Assembly: GCF_044466355.1 (NCBI RefSeq)
Contig: NZ_JBITMQ010000011.1
Coordinates: 299,817 to 363,816, forward strand
Origin: Actinophytocola sp044466355
GTDB lineage: Bacteria > Actinomycetota > Actinomycetes > Mycobacteriales > Pseudonocardiaceae
Length of the DNA stretch: 64,000 bases
Direction: 5' to 3'
The position numbers and the translations under genes are program-made. Positions 47,901 through 57,479 of the stretch are shown here, one piece after another; positions within the stretch are counted from its first letter, which is position 1, and every line of letters starts with the position of its first letter. The notes below the pieces were generated by a model that was given only the letters and a program-made list of their open reading frames with translations, was not told the origin of the DNA and did no database searches.

Positions 47901-48833
47901 GTGGCTACGGTGCAGTTCGGTGCGGAAACTTCGAAGCGCGGCGAGTTCGTGCGGCAGAAGAACCGGTTCACGGACCGGATCACGGCGGACGGGTCGTCCG
48001 GCTGGCAGGCCGAACCGGGCCGGTACCGGCTGGTCGTGAGCCTGGCGTGCCCGTGGGCGCACCGGGCGCTGATCGTGCGTGGCCTGCTCGGGCTCGAGGA
48101 CGCGATCTCGCTCGCGGTGGTCGACCCGGTCCGCGACGAACGCGGCTGGCGCTTCACGCTCGATGACGGCGACCGCGACCCGGTGCTGGGCATCGGGTTC
48201 CTGTCCGAGGCGTACCTGAAGACCGACCCGTCGTTCGAGGGCCGGTTCACGGTGCCGTCGATCGTCGACGTCGAGTCGGGCCGGGTGGTCACGAACGACT
48301 ACCCGCGGATCACGCTGGACTTCTCGACGCAGTGGCGTGCCTTCCACAAGCCCGGCGCCCCGGACCTGTACCCCGAGCACCTGCGCGCGGAGATCGACGA
48401 GGTCATCGAACCGATCTTCCACAACGTCAACAACGGCGTGTACCGGTGCGGGTTCGCGAGCAGCCAGGAGGCGTACGAGGACGCCTACGACGCCCTGTTC
48501 GCCGAGCTCGACCGGCTGTCGGCGCGCCTCGAGAACCAGCGCTACCTGGTCGGTGACCAGCTCACCGAGGCCGACATCCGCCTGTTCACGACGCTGGTCC
48601 GGTTCGACGCCGTCTACCACGGGCACTTCAAGTGCAACCGGAACAAGCTGACCGAGATGCCGGTGCTGTGGGCGTACGCCCGCGACCTGTTCCAGACCCC
48701 GGGCTTCGGCGAGACGGTCGACTTCGACCACATCAAGCGCCACTACTACTACACGCACGACGCGATCAACCCGACGCGGATCGTGCCGAAGGGCCCGGTC
48801 ACGGACTGGACCGAGCCCCACGGCCGAGGCTGA
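47901..48833 (+). CDS. Glutathionyl/mycothiyl-hydroquinone reductase (GST family, Xi class)
   Basis: This 310-residue protein of the YqjG/ECM4 family has the catalytic Cys50 in CPWAHR, a thioredoxin-like N-domain and an all-helical C-domain (VNNGVYRCGFASSQEAYEDA, YLVGDQLTEADIRLFTTLVR). The family reduces thiol conjugates of hydroquinones. Actinobacteria usually contain mycothiol instead of glutathione, so mycothiol is the likely thiol here. It is divergent from pip with 23 bp between starts. Confidence 0.9.
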   Translation: MATVQFGAETSKRGEFVRQKNRFTDRITADGSSGWQAEPGRYRLVVSLACPWAHRALIVRGLLGLEDAISLAVVDPVRDERGWRFTLDDGDRDPVLGIGFLSEAYLKTDPSFEGRFTVPSIVDVESGRVVTNDYPRITLDFSTQWRAFHKPGAPDLYPEHLRAEIDEVIEPIFHNVNNGVYRCGFASSQEAYEDAYDALFAELDRLSARLENQRYLVGDQLTEADIRLFTTLVRFDAVYHGHFKCNRNKLTEMPVLWAYARDLFQTPGFGETVDFDHIKRHYYYTHDAINPTRIVPKGPVTDWTEPHGRG

Positions 48834-49457
48834 TCACAGCGAGAACGACCCGTACTCCGGCTTGCCCGTCGGCTGGTACACGGCCGCGACGACCCCGCCG
48901 TCGGTGGTCCGCGCCGACACCAGCTTCAACCCGCTGGGCACCGCGCCGTCGCCGAAGAGCCGCTTGCCGGTACCCAGCACGACCGGGAACACGGTCAGCC
49001 GGTACTCGTCGACGAGCCCGTGCCGGATCAGCGTCTGCGCCAGGTCGAGGCTGCCGATCACCTGGATCTCGCCGAGGTCCTTGGCCTTCAGCTCGGTGAC
49101 GGCCGCGACCACGTCGTCGCCGATGACGGTCGTGTTCGTCCAGTCCGCCGAGGTCAGCGTGCGGGACGCCACGTACTTCGGCGCCTCGTTGAGGATCTTG
49201 GCCATGGGGTAGTCGCGGTGGTCGGGCCCGATGTGGGGCCAGTACCCGGCGAAGATCTCGTAGGTCCTGCGGCCGAGCAGCAGCGCGCCGGGGTTCGCGT
49301 GCCACGGCCCGACGATCTCGTCGCCGAGCTGCTCGGTGAAGTGCGGGACCTGCCAGCCGCCGTGCTCGAACCCGGCGTCGCGGTCCTCGTCCGGTGCGCC
49401 GGGCGCCTGCGCGACGCCGTCGAGGGTCAGGAACATGTTGATGGCGAGAGTGCTCAT
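48834..49457 (-). CDS. Dihydrofolate reductase family protein (RibD C-terminal type)
   Basis: This 207-residue protein has the DHFR/RibD-C fold: NMFLTLDGVAQAPG, LLLGRRTYEIFAGYWP, IGSLDLAQTLIRHGLVDEYR and PVVLGTGKRLFGDG. Such proteins reduce pterin or pyrimidine-like substrates with NADPH; in actinomycetes some use F420. True folate reduction is unlikely. ATG 49457 is chosen; the frame opens further upstream without a ribosome-binding site. Confidence 0.85.
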   Translation of the reverse strand: MSTLAINMFLTLDGVAQAPGAPDEDRDAGFEHGGWQVPHFTEQLGDEIVGPWHANPGALLLGRRTYEIFAGYWPHIGPDHRDYPMAKILNEAPKYVASRTLTSADWTNTTVIGDDVVAAVTELKAKDLGEIQVIGSLDLAQTLIRHGLVDEYRLTVFPVVLGTGKRLFGDGAVPSGLKLVSARTTDGGVVAAVYQPTGKPEYGSFSL

Positions 49458-49530
49458 GCCCACGCGTCGGACGGGCCCGGCCCGGATCGACAGTGCCCGC
49501 GGCCGGATTTTCCGGCCGCGGGCATCGATG

Positions 49531-50397
49531 TCAGTGGAAGACGTGCTCGGGTGCCGGGAACTCACGTCCCCGCACCTCGGACGCGAACTGCTCGACCGCG
49601 CCCTTCATGACACCGGCCACGTCGGCGTACCGCTTCACGAACCGCGGCGCCTTGCCCCGCCGCAGGCCCATCATGTCCTGCCACACGAGCACCTGTGCGT
49701 CGCAGTCCGGGCCGGCGCCGATGCCGATCGTCGGGATCGCCAGCTCGTGGGTGATCCGCTTCGCGGCCTCGGCGGGCACCATCTCCATCACGACGGAGAA
49801 GGCGCCGGCTTCCTGCAGGGCGATGGCGTCCTCGAGCAGGTCGTCGGCCGCGTCACCGCGGCCCTGCACCCGGTAGCCACCGAGGTTGTGCTCGCTCTGC
49901 GGGGTGAACCCGATGTGACCCATGACCGGCACGCCCGCGGTGGTGATCGCCTTGACGTGCGGTGCGAACGCCCGCCCACCCTCGAGTTTGACCGCGTGCG
50001 CGCGGCCCTCCTTCATCATCCGCACCGACGTGGCCAGGGCCTGTTCGGGTGACAGCTGATAGGAGCCGAACGGCAGGTCCGCCACGACCAGTGCCCGCTT
50101 CACCGACCGCGTCACCGCACGTACGAGTGGAATCATCTCGTCGACGGTCACCGGCAGTGAGGACTCGTAGCCGTAGACGTTGTTGGACGCGGAGTCGCCG
50201 ACCAGAAGGACCGGGATCCCGGCCTCGTCGAACAGCTCGGCGGTGTACATGTCGTACGCGGTGAGCATCGGCCACGGCTCGCCGCGGTCCTTCAGCTCCT
50301 TGAGGTGGTGGATGCGGACGCGCTTCGCCGGCTTGGCGGGCGTGCTCGGGCCCGTGCCGTACGGCGCCGCCACCTCAGGGTTCGATGCTGACGTCAT
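49531..50397 (-). CDS. panB: 3-methyl-2-oxobutanoate hydroxymethyltransferase
   Basis: This 288-residue ketopantoate hydroxymethyltransferase carries out the first step of pantothenate synthesis. It has a TIM barrel with LTAYDMYTAELFDEAGIP, VGDSASNNVYG (metal-binding Asp), ADLPFGSYQ, VKLEGG, GHIGFTPQS and IPTIGIGAGPDCDAQVLV. A 24-residue disordered N-terminus precedes the barrel. Its homologue Rv2225 lies in the corresponding mycobacterial region. Confidence 0.96.
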   Translation of the reverse strand: MTSASNPEVAAPYGTGPSTPAKPAKRVRIHHLKELKDRGEPWPMLTAYDMYTAELFDEAGIPVLLVGDSASNNVYGYESSLPVTVDEMIPLVRAVTRSVKRALVVADLPFGSYQLSPEQALATSVRMMKEGRAHAVKLEGGRAFAPHVKAITTAGVPVMGHIGFTPQSEHNLGGYRVQGRGDAADDLLEDAIALQEAGAFSVVMEMVPAEAAKRITHELAIPTIGIGAGPDCDAQVLVWQDMMGLRRGKAPRFVKRYADVAGVMKGAVEQFASEVRGREFPAPEHVFH

Positions 50398-50588
50398 TGT
50401 CGACCGTCCTTCCCTCGAAGCCCACGTGGTGTGGGTCCCCGGGTGTTAGTGGATGGCTTACGAAACCAGCGTGACACCTGGCGGGCGGTCGCACACCGGC
50501 GTGCGATGAGCTTCACACCGCGGTGCGAGCGCGCTGTCCGTCATGGCGTGCCCGGCCTCGTTTGGCTGTCTCGAACTAGGCTCTTCCC

Positions 50589-50921
50589 GTGGACAAGGTG
50601 CCGGTGGAGAGTCGGCTTGTGCGGGTTGAGTGGTTGAACACGCCGGACAAGTACCAAGGGCCGAAGTTGTTCGACGATCTGGAGAAGGCCCGCGCCTACT
50701 CGTCGAGCGGCGTCGTCAGCGCCGAGTTGGAGGTGGAGGCCCCCGGCGGGCGGCACCTGTCCCTGTCCGGCGGAGTGCCGTCCGCGGACAGCATCTGGCG
50801 GCGTTCCACCAACCAGGACGCCGGCGTGCTGCCCGCGACCGGCGCGAGGGTGACCACCGTCGAGGCCGGTGAGGTCGTGTTCACCAACCCCGACGGTGGC
50901 CGCTGGGTGTTGATCCGCTGA
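50589..50921 (+). CDS. Hypothetical protein
   Basis: This 110-residue protein is read from GTG 50589. It has no signal or membrane helix; mixed strands and a glycine-rich centre (GGRHLSLSGGVPSADSIWRR), ending in strands VTTVEAGEVVFTNPDGGRWV. I do not recognise a family. It sits between divergent panB and convergent nadE, with 6 bp between its stop and the nadE stop. The 190-bp upstream gap contains the palindrome TCGCACACCGGCGTGCGA near 50488. Confidence 0.6.
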   Translation: MDKVPVESRLVRVEWLNTPDKYQGPKLFDDLEKARAYSSSGVVSAELEVEAPGGRHLSLSGGVPSADSIWRRSTNQDAGVLPATGARVTTVEAGEVVFTNPDGGRWVLIR

Positions 50922-50926
50922 CGGGG

Positions 50927-52645
50927 CTACTTGCCCTCGCGCCACGCGTTGGTCATCGGCAGCCTGCGGTCGCGTCCGAACGCCTTGAAGGTGATCTTCG
51001 TGCCCGGCGGGTACTGGCGGCGCTTGTACTCGGCCCTGTCGACCATGCGGAGCACCTTGTCGATCAGCTCCGGCGCGAAACCGGCCGCGATCAGGTCCGC
51101 ATAGCCGCGGTCGCCCTCGATGTAGTCGTCCAGCACGCGGTCCAGCAGCTCGTAGTCGGGCAACGAATCAGTGTCCATCTGGCCCGGTCGTAGCTCCGCC
51201 GACGGCGGTTTGGTGATCGAGTTGGGCGGGATCGGCTGGGTCTCGCCGCGGGCCTCCGCGTACTCGTTGCGCCAGCGCGCCAGTTCCCACACCAGCGTCT
51301 TCGGCACGTCCTTGATCGGCGCGAAGCCGCCTACCGCGTCGCCGTAGATGGTGGAGTAGCCGACGGCCAGTTCGGTCTTGTTGCCCGTCGCCAGCACCAG
51401 GTGGCCGTGCTGGTTGGACAACGCCATCAGCGTGACGCCACGACACCGCGCCTGCACGTTCTCCTCGGCCAGGTCCGTCAGCCCCAGCTGGTTGACGAAC
51501 ACCTGGACCATGTTCGCGATCGGCTGTTCCTCGTAGTGGCAGCCGGTGCGTTCCGCCAGGTCAGCGGCATCGGACTTGGAGTGGTCCGACGAGTACACCG
51601 ACGGCATCGACACGCCGTACACGTTCTCGGCCCCCAACGCGTCGACCGCCAGGGACGCGGTGACCGCCGAGTCGATGCCGCCCGACAACCCCAGCACGAC
51701 CGAGCTGAAGTCGTTCTTGCGCACGTAGTCGCACAGGCCGAGCGTCAGCGCGCGCCACATCTCCTCCAGCTCCGACAACGGCTCGAACGCGTCGGGCAGC
51801 GGCCGCGCCTCGTACGGGGCCAGGGGTGCGTCCGACAGCGTCACCCTCCGTACCGCGAAGCCCTCGATGTCACCGTCACGGGTGGGCGCGCCCCCCGGTA
51901 GGTCGAGGTCCATCACGGTCAGGTGCTCGACGAACTGGGGCAGGCGCGTGAGCAGCTCACCCGATTCGGAGACCACCATCGAGTCGCCGTCGAACACCAG
52001 GTCGTCCTGGCCGCCGACCATGTTCACGTACACCAGGGGAGCGCCCGCCTCGGCCGCCCGCCGGGCCACCAAGGGCTCGCGCTGGTCGTCCTTGTGCCGC
52101 TCGTACGGAGACGCGTTCGGCGACACCACCAGGTCGACCCCCGCGGCCCCGAGCGCGGAGATCGGTCCGCCTTCCTGCCAGATGTCCTCGCAGATGACCA
52201 TGCCGATCTCGAGCCCGTGCAGCCGCACGATGTCGAGGGTGTCCCCGGACTTGAACAGCCGCCGCTCGTCGAACACCCCGTAGTTGGGCAGGTGGTGCTT
52301 GAACTGGGCGGCGACGACCCGGCCCTCGTACAGCACGGCGACCGCGTCACGCGCGCCGACGGCGTCCCGGTCCAGGTAGCTCACCACGGCGGCCACGGAC
52401 CCGAGCCCGTCGGCGTCGAGGCGCGCGGCCAGCTCGGTCAGCGCCGCCTTCGACGCGGACGCGAACGACTCCCGCAGCGCCAGGTCCTCGACGGGGTACC
52501 CGGTCAGCACCATCTCCGGGAACACGACCAGGTGCGCGCCTTCCGCCGCCGCGCGGGCGGTCCACGACGCGATCAGACCCGCGTTCCCGTCCAGGTCGCC
52601 GACCGTGGCGTTGACCTGCGCGAGCGCGATGCGAAGTTGTGGCAT
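50927..52645 (-). CDS. nadE: Glutamine-dependent NAD(+) synthetase
   Basis: This 572-residue enzyme makes NAD+ from nicotinic acid adenine dinucleotide with glutamine as nitrogen donor. The N-terminal nitrilase-like glutaminase domain has the E44/K116/C152 triad (FPEMVLTGYP, KHHLPNYGVF, ICEDIW). The C-terminal synthetase domain has the PP-loop LGLSGGIDSAV, and ATGNKTELAVGYSTIYGDAVG follows. Length is normal for the two-domain form. It lies downstream of secA2 with a hairpin between them. Confidence 0.96.
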   Translation of the reverse strand: MPQLRIALAQVNATVGDLDGNAGLIASWTARAAAEGAHLVVFPEMVLTGYPVEDLALRESFASASKAALTELAARLDADGLGSVAAVVSYLDRDAVGARDAVAVLYEGRVVAAQFKHHLPNYGVFDERRLFKSGDTLDIVRLHGLEIGMVICEDIWQEGGPISALGAAGVDLVVSPNASPYERHKDDQREPLVARRAAEAGAPLVYVNMVGGQDDLVFDGDSMVVSESGELLTRLPQFVEHLTVMDLDLPGGAPTRDGDIEGFAVRRVTLSDAPLAPYEARPLPDAFEPLSELEEMWRALTLGLCDYVRKNDFSSVVLGLSGGIDSAVTASLAVDALGAENVYGVSMPSVYSSDHSKSDAADLAERTGCHYEEQPIANMVQVFVNQLGLTDLAEENVQARCRGVTLMALSNQHGHLVLATGNKTELAVGYSTIYGDAVGGFAPIKDVPKTLVWELARWRNEYAEARGETQPIPPNSITKPPSAELRPGQMDTDSLPDYELLDRVLDDYIEGDRGYADLIAAGFAPELIDKVLRMVDRAEYKRRQYPPGTKITFKAFGRDRRLPMTNAWREGK

Positions 52646-52659
52646 GGCCCTATCCTCTC

Positions 52660-52686
52660 ATGTTTTCGCCTCTTGGGCGAAAACAT
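52660..52686 (-). terminator. Hairpin between secA2 and nadE
   Basis: ATGTTTTCGCC (52660-52670) and GGCGAAAACAT (52676-52686) form a perfect 11-bp stem with a 5-base loop directly after the secA2 stop codon. The stem is unusually AT-rich for this genome and no T-tract follows, so it may be a weak terminator or an mRNA-processing/stability hairpin between two co-directional genes. Confidence 0.6.
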
Positions 52687-55049
52687 CAGCGGCGTGATCC
52701 GCCCTTCACCTTCTTGATCATCGCGCGGACCCGCTGCAGCGCCTGCTCGGCATCGGTGTCGAACGGGTTGTCGTGGACCATGTACGTCCAGGTCGACGAC
52801 GGCCTGCGCAGCCCGCCCTCGGCCAGGTCCACCCCGTCCGGACCGATCTCGATCTCCTTGAACGTCTCCGCCGCCCGCTCCGACACCTCGTCGGGGATCT
52901 TGCGGAACTCGGGGATCGCGGTCCGGTGGAACTCGTCGATCGGCGTCTCCTTGGCGAGCGCACGCAGGTGGATGGTCTCCCGCACGTCCGCGAGGAACGC
53001 GAGGTGCTCGGTCCACCGCTGGTCGAGGTGGTACAGCATGATCTGCCGCGCCGCCTCCTCGAGGACCTTCTCGTCCAGCTCGTCGGACAGCTCCTCCCAC
53101 CGGTCCGGGCACTGCGCGGCCAGCTCGGTCGCGGCCAGGTCGGTGCGCAACAGCTCGTCGCGGTGCTCGAGCAGCGCCTTGCGCTGGTGCTCGATGAGCC
53201 GGGTGTACCGCCACGTGTTGCGGTGGATCTCCAGCTGAACGCCCTCCGCGACCTTCTGCGCGTGGTCGATGAACCGCTTGGTCGTCGGGTCGGACAGCCG
53301 GCCCTCGTCCTCGTCGTCGTCCGGTTCCGTGCCCGCGGTCGCGTCCGGCGCGTACTGGACCACCTGGTCGTCGGCGAGGCTCGCGAACATGATCGACCCG
53401 CCGGGGTCGCCCTGCCTGCCCGCACGGCCGCGCAGCTGGTCGTCGAGGCGGCTGGACGGGTACCGGCCGGTGCCCATCACCAGCAGTCCACCCAGCTCGG
53501 CGACCTTGTCGTGCTCCTCCGGGCTGCCGCTCGTGGTGCCGCCGAGCCGGATGTCGGTGCCGCGGCCCGCCATCTGCGTGGACACGGTGACCGCGTCGTA
53601 CGCACCTGCCTCGGCCACGATCGCGGCCTCCTGCGCGTCGTTCTTCGCGTTCAGCACCACACACGGCACCTCGGCCTCGTCGAGCAGCTTCGCGAGCCGT
53701 TCGGACTCGGCGACGTCCCGGGTGCCGATGAGGATCGGCCGCCCGGTGCGGTGCACGGCCGAGATCTCGCGGACGATCGCCGCTTCCTTGTTCTCGACGG
53801 TGTCGTACAGCCGGTCGTCCTCGTCCTCCCGCACGCACGGCGTGTTCGGCGGGATGACCGCGACCCGCAGCTCGTAGAACTCGCGCAGCTGCTCGGACAC
53901 GGCGACCGCGGTGCCGGTCATGCCGCACACCGTCGTGTACCGGCCGATCAGCCCCTGCACCGAGATCGAGTCGAGCACCTCACCGCTCTCGGTCGGCCGC
54001 AGCCGCTCCTTCGCCTCGACCGCGGCCTGCAGCCCGTCAGGCCAGCGCTGTCGCAGCGCGATCCGGCCACGCGAGGAGTTGATCAGGTGCACCTTGCCGT
54101 CGCGGACGATGTAGTCGACGTCCCGCTCCAGCAGCGCGTGCGCGTGCAGCGCGGCGTTGACGGCGGCGAGCCGGTCGCTGTGCTCACCCGAGTACAGGTC
54201 GACGCCACCCAGCGCCTTCTCGACGACCTTCGCGCCGCGGCCCGTGAGCCACGCGTTGCGGCCGTCCTCGTCCTTCTCGTAGTGGGCGCCCGGCTTGAGC
54301 GTGCGGACGATCTTCGCGACCTCCGGGTCGGACTGGCCCTCGTCGGACGAGCCCGCCAGCACCAGCGGCACCTTCGCCTCGTCGATCAGCACGGAGTCGG
54401 CCTCGTCGACGATCACGACCTCCGGGTCGCGGCCGACCATGTCGTCCTCGGACGTGACCAGCCGGTCCCGCAGCACGTCGAACCCGATCTCGCTGACCGA
54501 CCCGTACGTCACGTCGGCCGCGTACGCCGCCCGCCGGTCCTCCTGCGAGGACGTCTGGCTGACCCAGCCGACGGAGATCCCGAGCAGCTCGTACACCGGG
54601 CCCATCCACTCGGCGTCGCGTTGCGCGAGGTAGTCGTTGACGGACATGACGTGCACGGCCTTGCCCTGCAGCGCGTACCCGGCCGCCGCGATCGCACCGG
54701 CGAGAGTCTTGCCCTCACCGGTCGCCATCTGCACGACGTGCCCGGCGAGCAGCTGCATCGCACCGAGCAACTGCACGTCGTACGGCCGTTCGTCCAGCGC
54801 CCGCCTGGCCGCCTCGCGCCCGAGCGCGCACAGCTCGACCAGCTCTTTCTCGTCGAACCCCGGTTCGTCGCCCGCGCGCCGCAGCTTGCCCGCCGCCGCG
54901 GCCAGCTCCTCGTCGGAGAGCTCGCCGACCTTCTTCTCCCGCCATTCGACCGAGGTCAGAAGTCCCTCGAACCGAGAGATGTCGACGGTGGCCGGCCGGT
55001 CCAGGAACCGGCTGAAGCCGGCCTTCACGCGCCGCATGAACGCCGCCAC
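52686..55049 (-). CDS. secA2: Accessory preprotein translocase ATPase SecA2
   Basis: This 787-residue SecA paralogue starts at GTG 55049 with AGGAGGTGAG upstream. Motifs: Walker A MATGEGKT at 108-115, DEAD-like VDEADSVLIDEAKVPL near 218-233, MSVNDYLAQRDAEWMG, MAGRGTDI and QLRGRAGRQGD. It is shorter than housekeeping SecA and lacks the C-terminal zinc-binding tail, which marks SecA2. In actinobacteria SecA2 exports a small protein set, partly without signal peptides. Confidence 0.93.
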   Translation of the reverse strand: MAAFMRRVKAGFSRFLDRPATVDISRFEGLLTSVEWREKKVGELSDEELAAAAGKLRRAGDEPGFDEKELVELCALGREAARRALDERPYDVQLLGAMQLLAGHVVQMATGEGKTLAGAIAAAGYALQGKAVHVMSVNDYLAQRDAEWMGPVYELLGISVGWVSQTSSQEDRRAAYAADVTYGSVSEIGFDVLRDRLVTSEDDMVGRDPEVVIVDEADSVLIDEAKVPLVLAGSSDEGQSDPEVAKIVRTLKPGAHYEKDEDGRNAWLTGRGAKVVEKALGGVDLYSGEHSDRLAAVNAALHAHALLERDVDYIVRDGKVHLINSSRGRIALRQRWPDGLQAAVEAKERLRPTESGEVLDSISVQGLIGRYTTVCGMTGTAVAVSEQLREFYELRVAVIPPNTPCVREDEDDRLYDTVENKEAAIVREISAVHRTGRPILIGTRDVAESERLAKLLDEAEVPCVVLNAKNDAQEAAIVAEAGAYDAVTVSTQMAGRGTDIRLGGTTSGSPEEHDKVAELGGLLVMGTGRYPSSRLDDQLRGRAGRQGDPGGSIMFASLADDQVVQYAPDATAGTEPDDDEDEGRLSDPTTKRFIDHAQKVAEGVQLEIHRNTWRYTRLIEHQRKALLEHRDELLRTDLAATELAAQCPDRWEELSDELDEKVLEEAARQIMLYHLDQRWTEHLAFLADVRETIHLRALAKETPIDEFHRTAIPEFRKIPDEVSERAAETFKEIEIGPDGVDLAEGGLRRPSSTWTYMVHDNPFDTDAEQALQRVRAMIKKVKGGSRR

Positions 55050-55156
55050 CGACGCTCACCTCCTCGCTCGCTTCTCGCTGTGCCCACCTGCACGGTAACG
55101 GTGCACACCGGGTCGGGAGTTCCGACCGGTAACTCCGTGAATGGCAGGATCACGAC

Positions 55157-56752
55157 ATGCCAACCCGTCGGCACGCCATCGTGACAGCTTCCATCCTGCT
55201 CGCTTCCGTCGCGGGGGCGTGCACGACCTCCGTAGAAGGGGAACCGGCCCCGCAGCTCCCGTTCGAGGAACAGAACGGCCCCGCGGGCCCCGTGCCGCAG
55301 GGACTGGACCGGTTCTACGGGCAGGCGCTGACGTGGGAAGGCTGCGCCGACTACGCCCAGACCTCGTACGACCAGCAGATACTCGGTGGCGACGGCCTGC
55401 AGTGCACCCACCTTGAGGTGCCGCTGGACTACGCGAAACCCGACGGCGAGACGATCGAGCTGGGTGTGTTGCGCAAGCCCGCCCGCGACCACGGCCAGCG
55501 GATCGGGTCGCTGGTCATCAACCCGGGCGGCCCAGGCGTGGCAGGCCTGTCGACCGCGGCGTCGATGGCCGACGCCAACGACACCGTCGCCGACCGCTTC
55601 GACTTCGTCGGGTTCGACCCGCGCGGCGTCGGTTCCAGCGAACCGACCGTGGAATGCCTGACCGACGAGGAGATGGACGAGGAACGGGCCGACGACGACG
55701 AGCTGGACGTGTCACCCGAAGGGGTGGCGAAACAGGACGCGGACGCCAAGGAGTACGCGCAGAAGTGCGCGGACAACACCGAGCACGGCACCGCGATGCT
55801 CGCCAACCTCGGCACCCGCGACGTCGCGAGGGACATCGACGTGCTCCGCGCGGCACTGGGCGACGAGAAACTCACCTACCTGGGCTACTCGTACGGCACC
55901 CGCATCGGCAGCACGTACGCCGAGGCGTTCCCCGGCAACGTGCGGGCGATGATCCTCGACGGCGCGCTCGACCCGTCCAAGACGCCGGTCGAGGAGGTGG
56001 TCGCCCAGGGCGCGGGCTTCCAGAAGGCGTTCGACGACTTCGTGGCGTGGTGCGTCGAGCAGGACGACTGCGCGCTCGGCCGGGACAGGGGGAAGGCGCT
56101 GGGACAGTTCCACGACCTGGTCCGCCCCCTCGGCGAGAACCCGGTGCAGGTGGACGACGGCCGCAGGCTCTCCTACGAGGACGCCACCACAGGCGTCGTC
56201 CAGGCCCTGTACTCCCAGCAGCTGTGGGAGAACCTGAACTCCGGGCTCAACGGGCTGAAGCAGAACGACGGCACCGGGTTGATGCAGCTGGCCGACATCT
56301 ACCTGGAACGCGACCCGGACGGGACGTACTCGACCACCCAGGACGTGTTCACCGCGGTCCGGTGCGTCGACGACCCGCGCATCACCGACCCGAACGTGGC
56401 GCTCGAGGTGAACCGCGAGTACAAGGAGGCCGCGCCGTTCCTCGACGACGGCAACCCGCCCGCCCCGGTGCTCGACTCGTGCGCGTACTGGCCGGTGCCC
56501 AACACCAGCGAACCGCACGTGCCGAACGTGCCGAACCTGCCGAAGCTGCTCGTCATCTCGACGACGGGCGACCCGGCGACCCCGTACGACGCCGGTGTGG
56601 CGCTGGCGAAGGGCCTGCGCGGCGTCCTGCTCACCTACGAGGCGACCCAGCACACGGTGTTCCTGCAGGGCAACGAGTGCGTCGACAGCGCGGGCGCGGC
56701 GTACCTGACCGACCTGAAGCTCCCCGAGGAAGGCACCCGGTGCACACCCTGA
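55157..56752 (+). CDS. Lipoprotein alpha/beta hydrolase (tripeptidyl aminopeptidase / Hip1-CaeA type)
   Basis: This 531-residue exported serine hydrolase has the signal peptide ending in a lipobox with Cys22 (SVAGAC). Family segments are NPGGPGVAGLS (oxyanion), FVGFDPRGVGSSEP, and the nucleophile Ser245 in GYSYGT. The TAP-like C-terminal domain follows (PKLLVISTTGDPATPYDAG with the Asp; TQHTVFLQGNECVD with the His). The homologues Rv2223c/Rv2224c lie in the matching mycobacterial neighbourhood, where Hip1 is a cell-envelope protease. Confidence 0.92.
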   Translation: MPTRRHAIVTASILLASVAGACTTSVEGEPAPQLPFEEQNGPAGPVPQGLDRFYGQALTWEGCADYAQTSYDQQILGGDGLQCTHLEVPLDYAKPDGETIELGVLRKPARDHGQRIGSLVINPGGPGVAGLSTAASMADANDTVADRFDFVGFDPRGVGSSEPTVECLTDEEMDEERADDDELDVSPEGVAKQDADAKEYAQKCADNTEHGTAMLANLGTRDVARDIDVLRAALGDEKLTYLGYSYGTRIGSTYAEAFPGNVRAMILDGALDPSKTPVEEVVAQGAGFQKAFDDFVAWCVEQDDCALGRDRGKALGQFHDLVRPLGENPVQVDDGRRLSYEDATTGVVQALYSQQLWENLNSGLNGLKQNDGTGLMQLADIYLERDPDGTYSTTQDVFTAVRCVDDPRITDPNVALEVNREYKEAAPFLDDGNPPAPVLDSCAYWPVPNTSEPHVPNVPNLPKLLVISTTGDPATPYDAGVALAKGLRGVLLTYEATQHTVFLQGNECVDSAGAAYLTDLKLPEEGTRCTP

Positions 56753-57474
56753 GACAGCACATCCTGATCACCGGCGCCAGCGCGGGCATCGGCGCCGAGC
56801 TGGCGCGCCAGTTCGCGTCCGCCGGCCGGTCGCTGGCGCTGTGTGCACGGCGGCTGCCCGCGCTGGAGGAGCTGCGGGCCGAACTGCCCGGCCGTGTGCT
56901 GGTCGAACAGCTGGACGTGACCGACGCGGACGCCGTGTTCCGCGTGTTCGGCGAGGTCGCCGACGAGCTCGGCAGGCTCGACCGGGTGATCGTCAACGCC
57001 GGCATCGGCAAGGGCGCCCCCATCGGTACCGGTGGCCACCGGTTCAACCGCGAGACCGTCGAGACCAACGTCCTCGGCGCGCTCGCACAGTGCGAGGCCG
57101 CGATGGAGATCTTCCGGCGGCAGAACTCCGGGCACCTGGTCGTCGTCTCGTCGATGGCCGCGCTGCGTGGGCTCCCGGGCGCGATCACCACGTACGCGGC
57201 GACCAAGGCGGCGGTGTCGTCGCTGGCCGAGGGCATCCGCGTGGAGGTGGCGGGCACGCCCATCACGGTGACGACGGTCCTGCCCGGCTACATCCGGTCG
57301 GAGATGAACCCGGAGCCGGGCAGGCTGATCGCGGACACGGTGCCCGCCGTCCGCGCGATGGTGGCCGCCATCGAACGCGAGCCGAAGCAGGCCTACGTGC
57401 CGCCGTGGCCGTGGCGGGCGCTGGCGCCGGTGCTGCGCAGGATGCCCGCCTGGGCACTGAGGAAGGCGACCTGA
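56740..57474 (+). CDS. SDR family oxidoreductase
   Basis: This 244-residue short-chain dehydrogenase is read from GTG 56740, GGAAGG six bases upstream; it overlaps the hydrolase gene by 13 bp. TGASAGIG near 11-18 binds the cofactor, VNAGIG marks the fourth strand, and VVSSMAALRGLPGAITTYAATK carries Ser, Tyr and Lys of the active site (a 22-residue span, Y and K in YAATK). The C-terminal PWPWRALAPVLRRMP suggests membrane association, as in SDRs acting on lipids. The substrate is unknown. Confidence 0.88.
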   Translation: MHTLRQHILITGASAGIGAELARQFASAGRSLALCARRLPALEELRAELPGRVLVEQLDVTDADAVFRVFGEVADELGRLDRVIVNAGIGKGAPIGTGGHRFNRETVETNVLGALAQCEAAMEIFRRQNSGHLVVVSSMAALRGLPGAITTYAATKAAVSSLAEGIRVEVAGTPITVTTVLPGYIRSEMNPEPGRLIADTVPAVRAMVAAIEREPKQAYVPPWPWRALAPVLRRMPAWALRKAT

Positions 57475-57479
57475 CCCGG

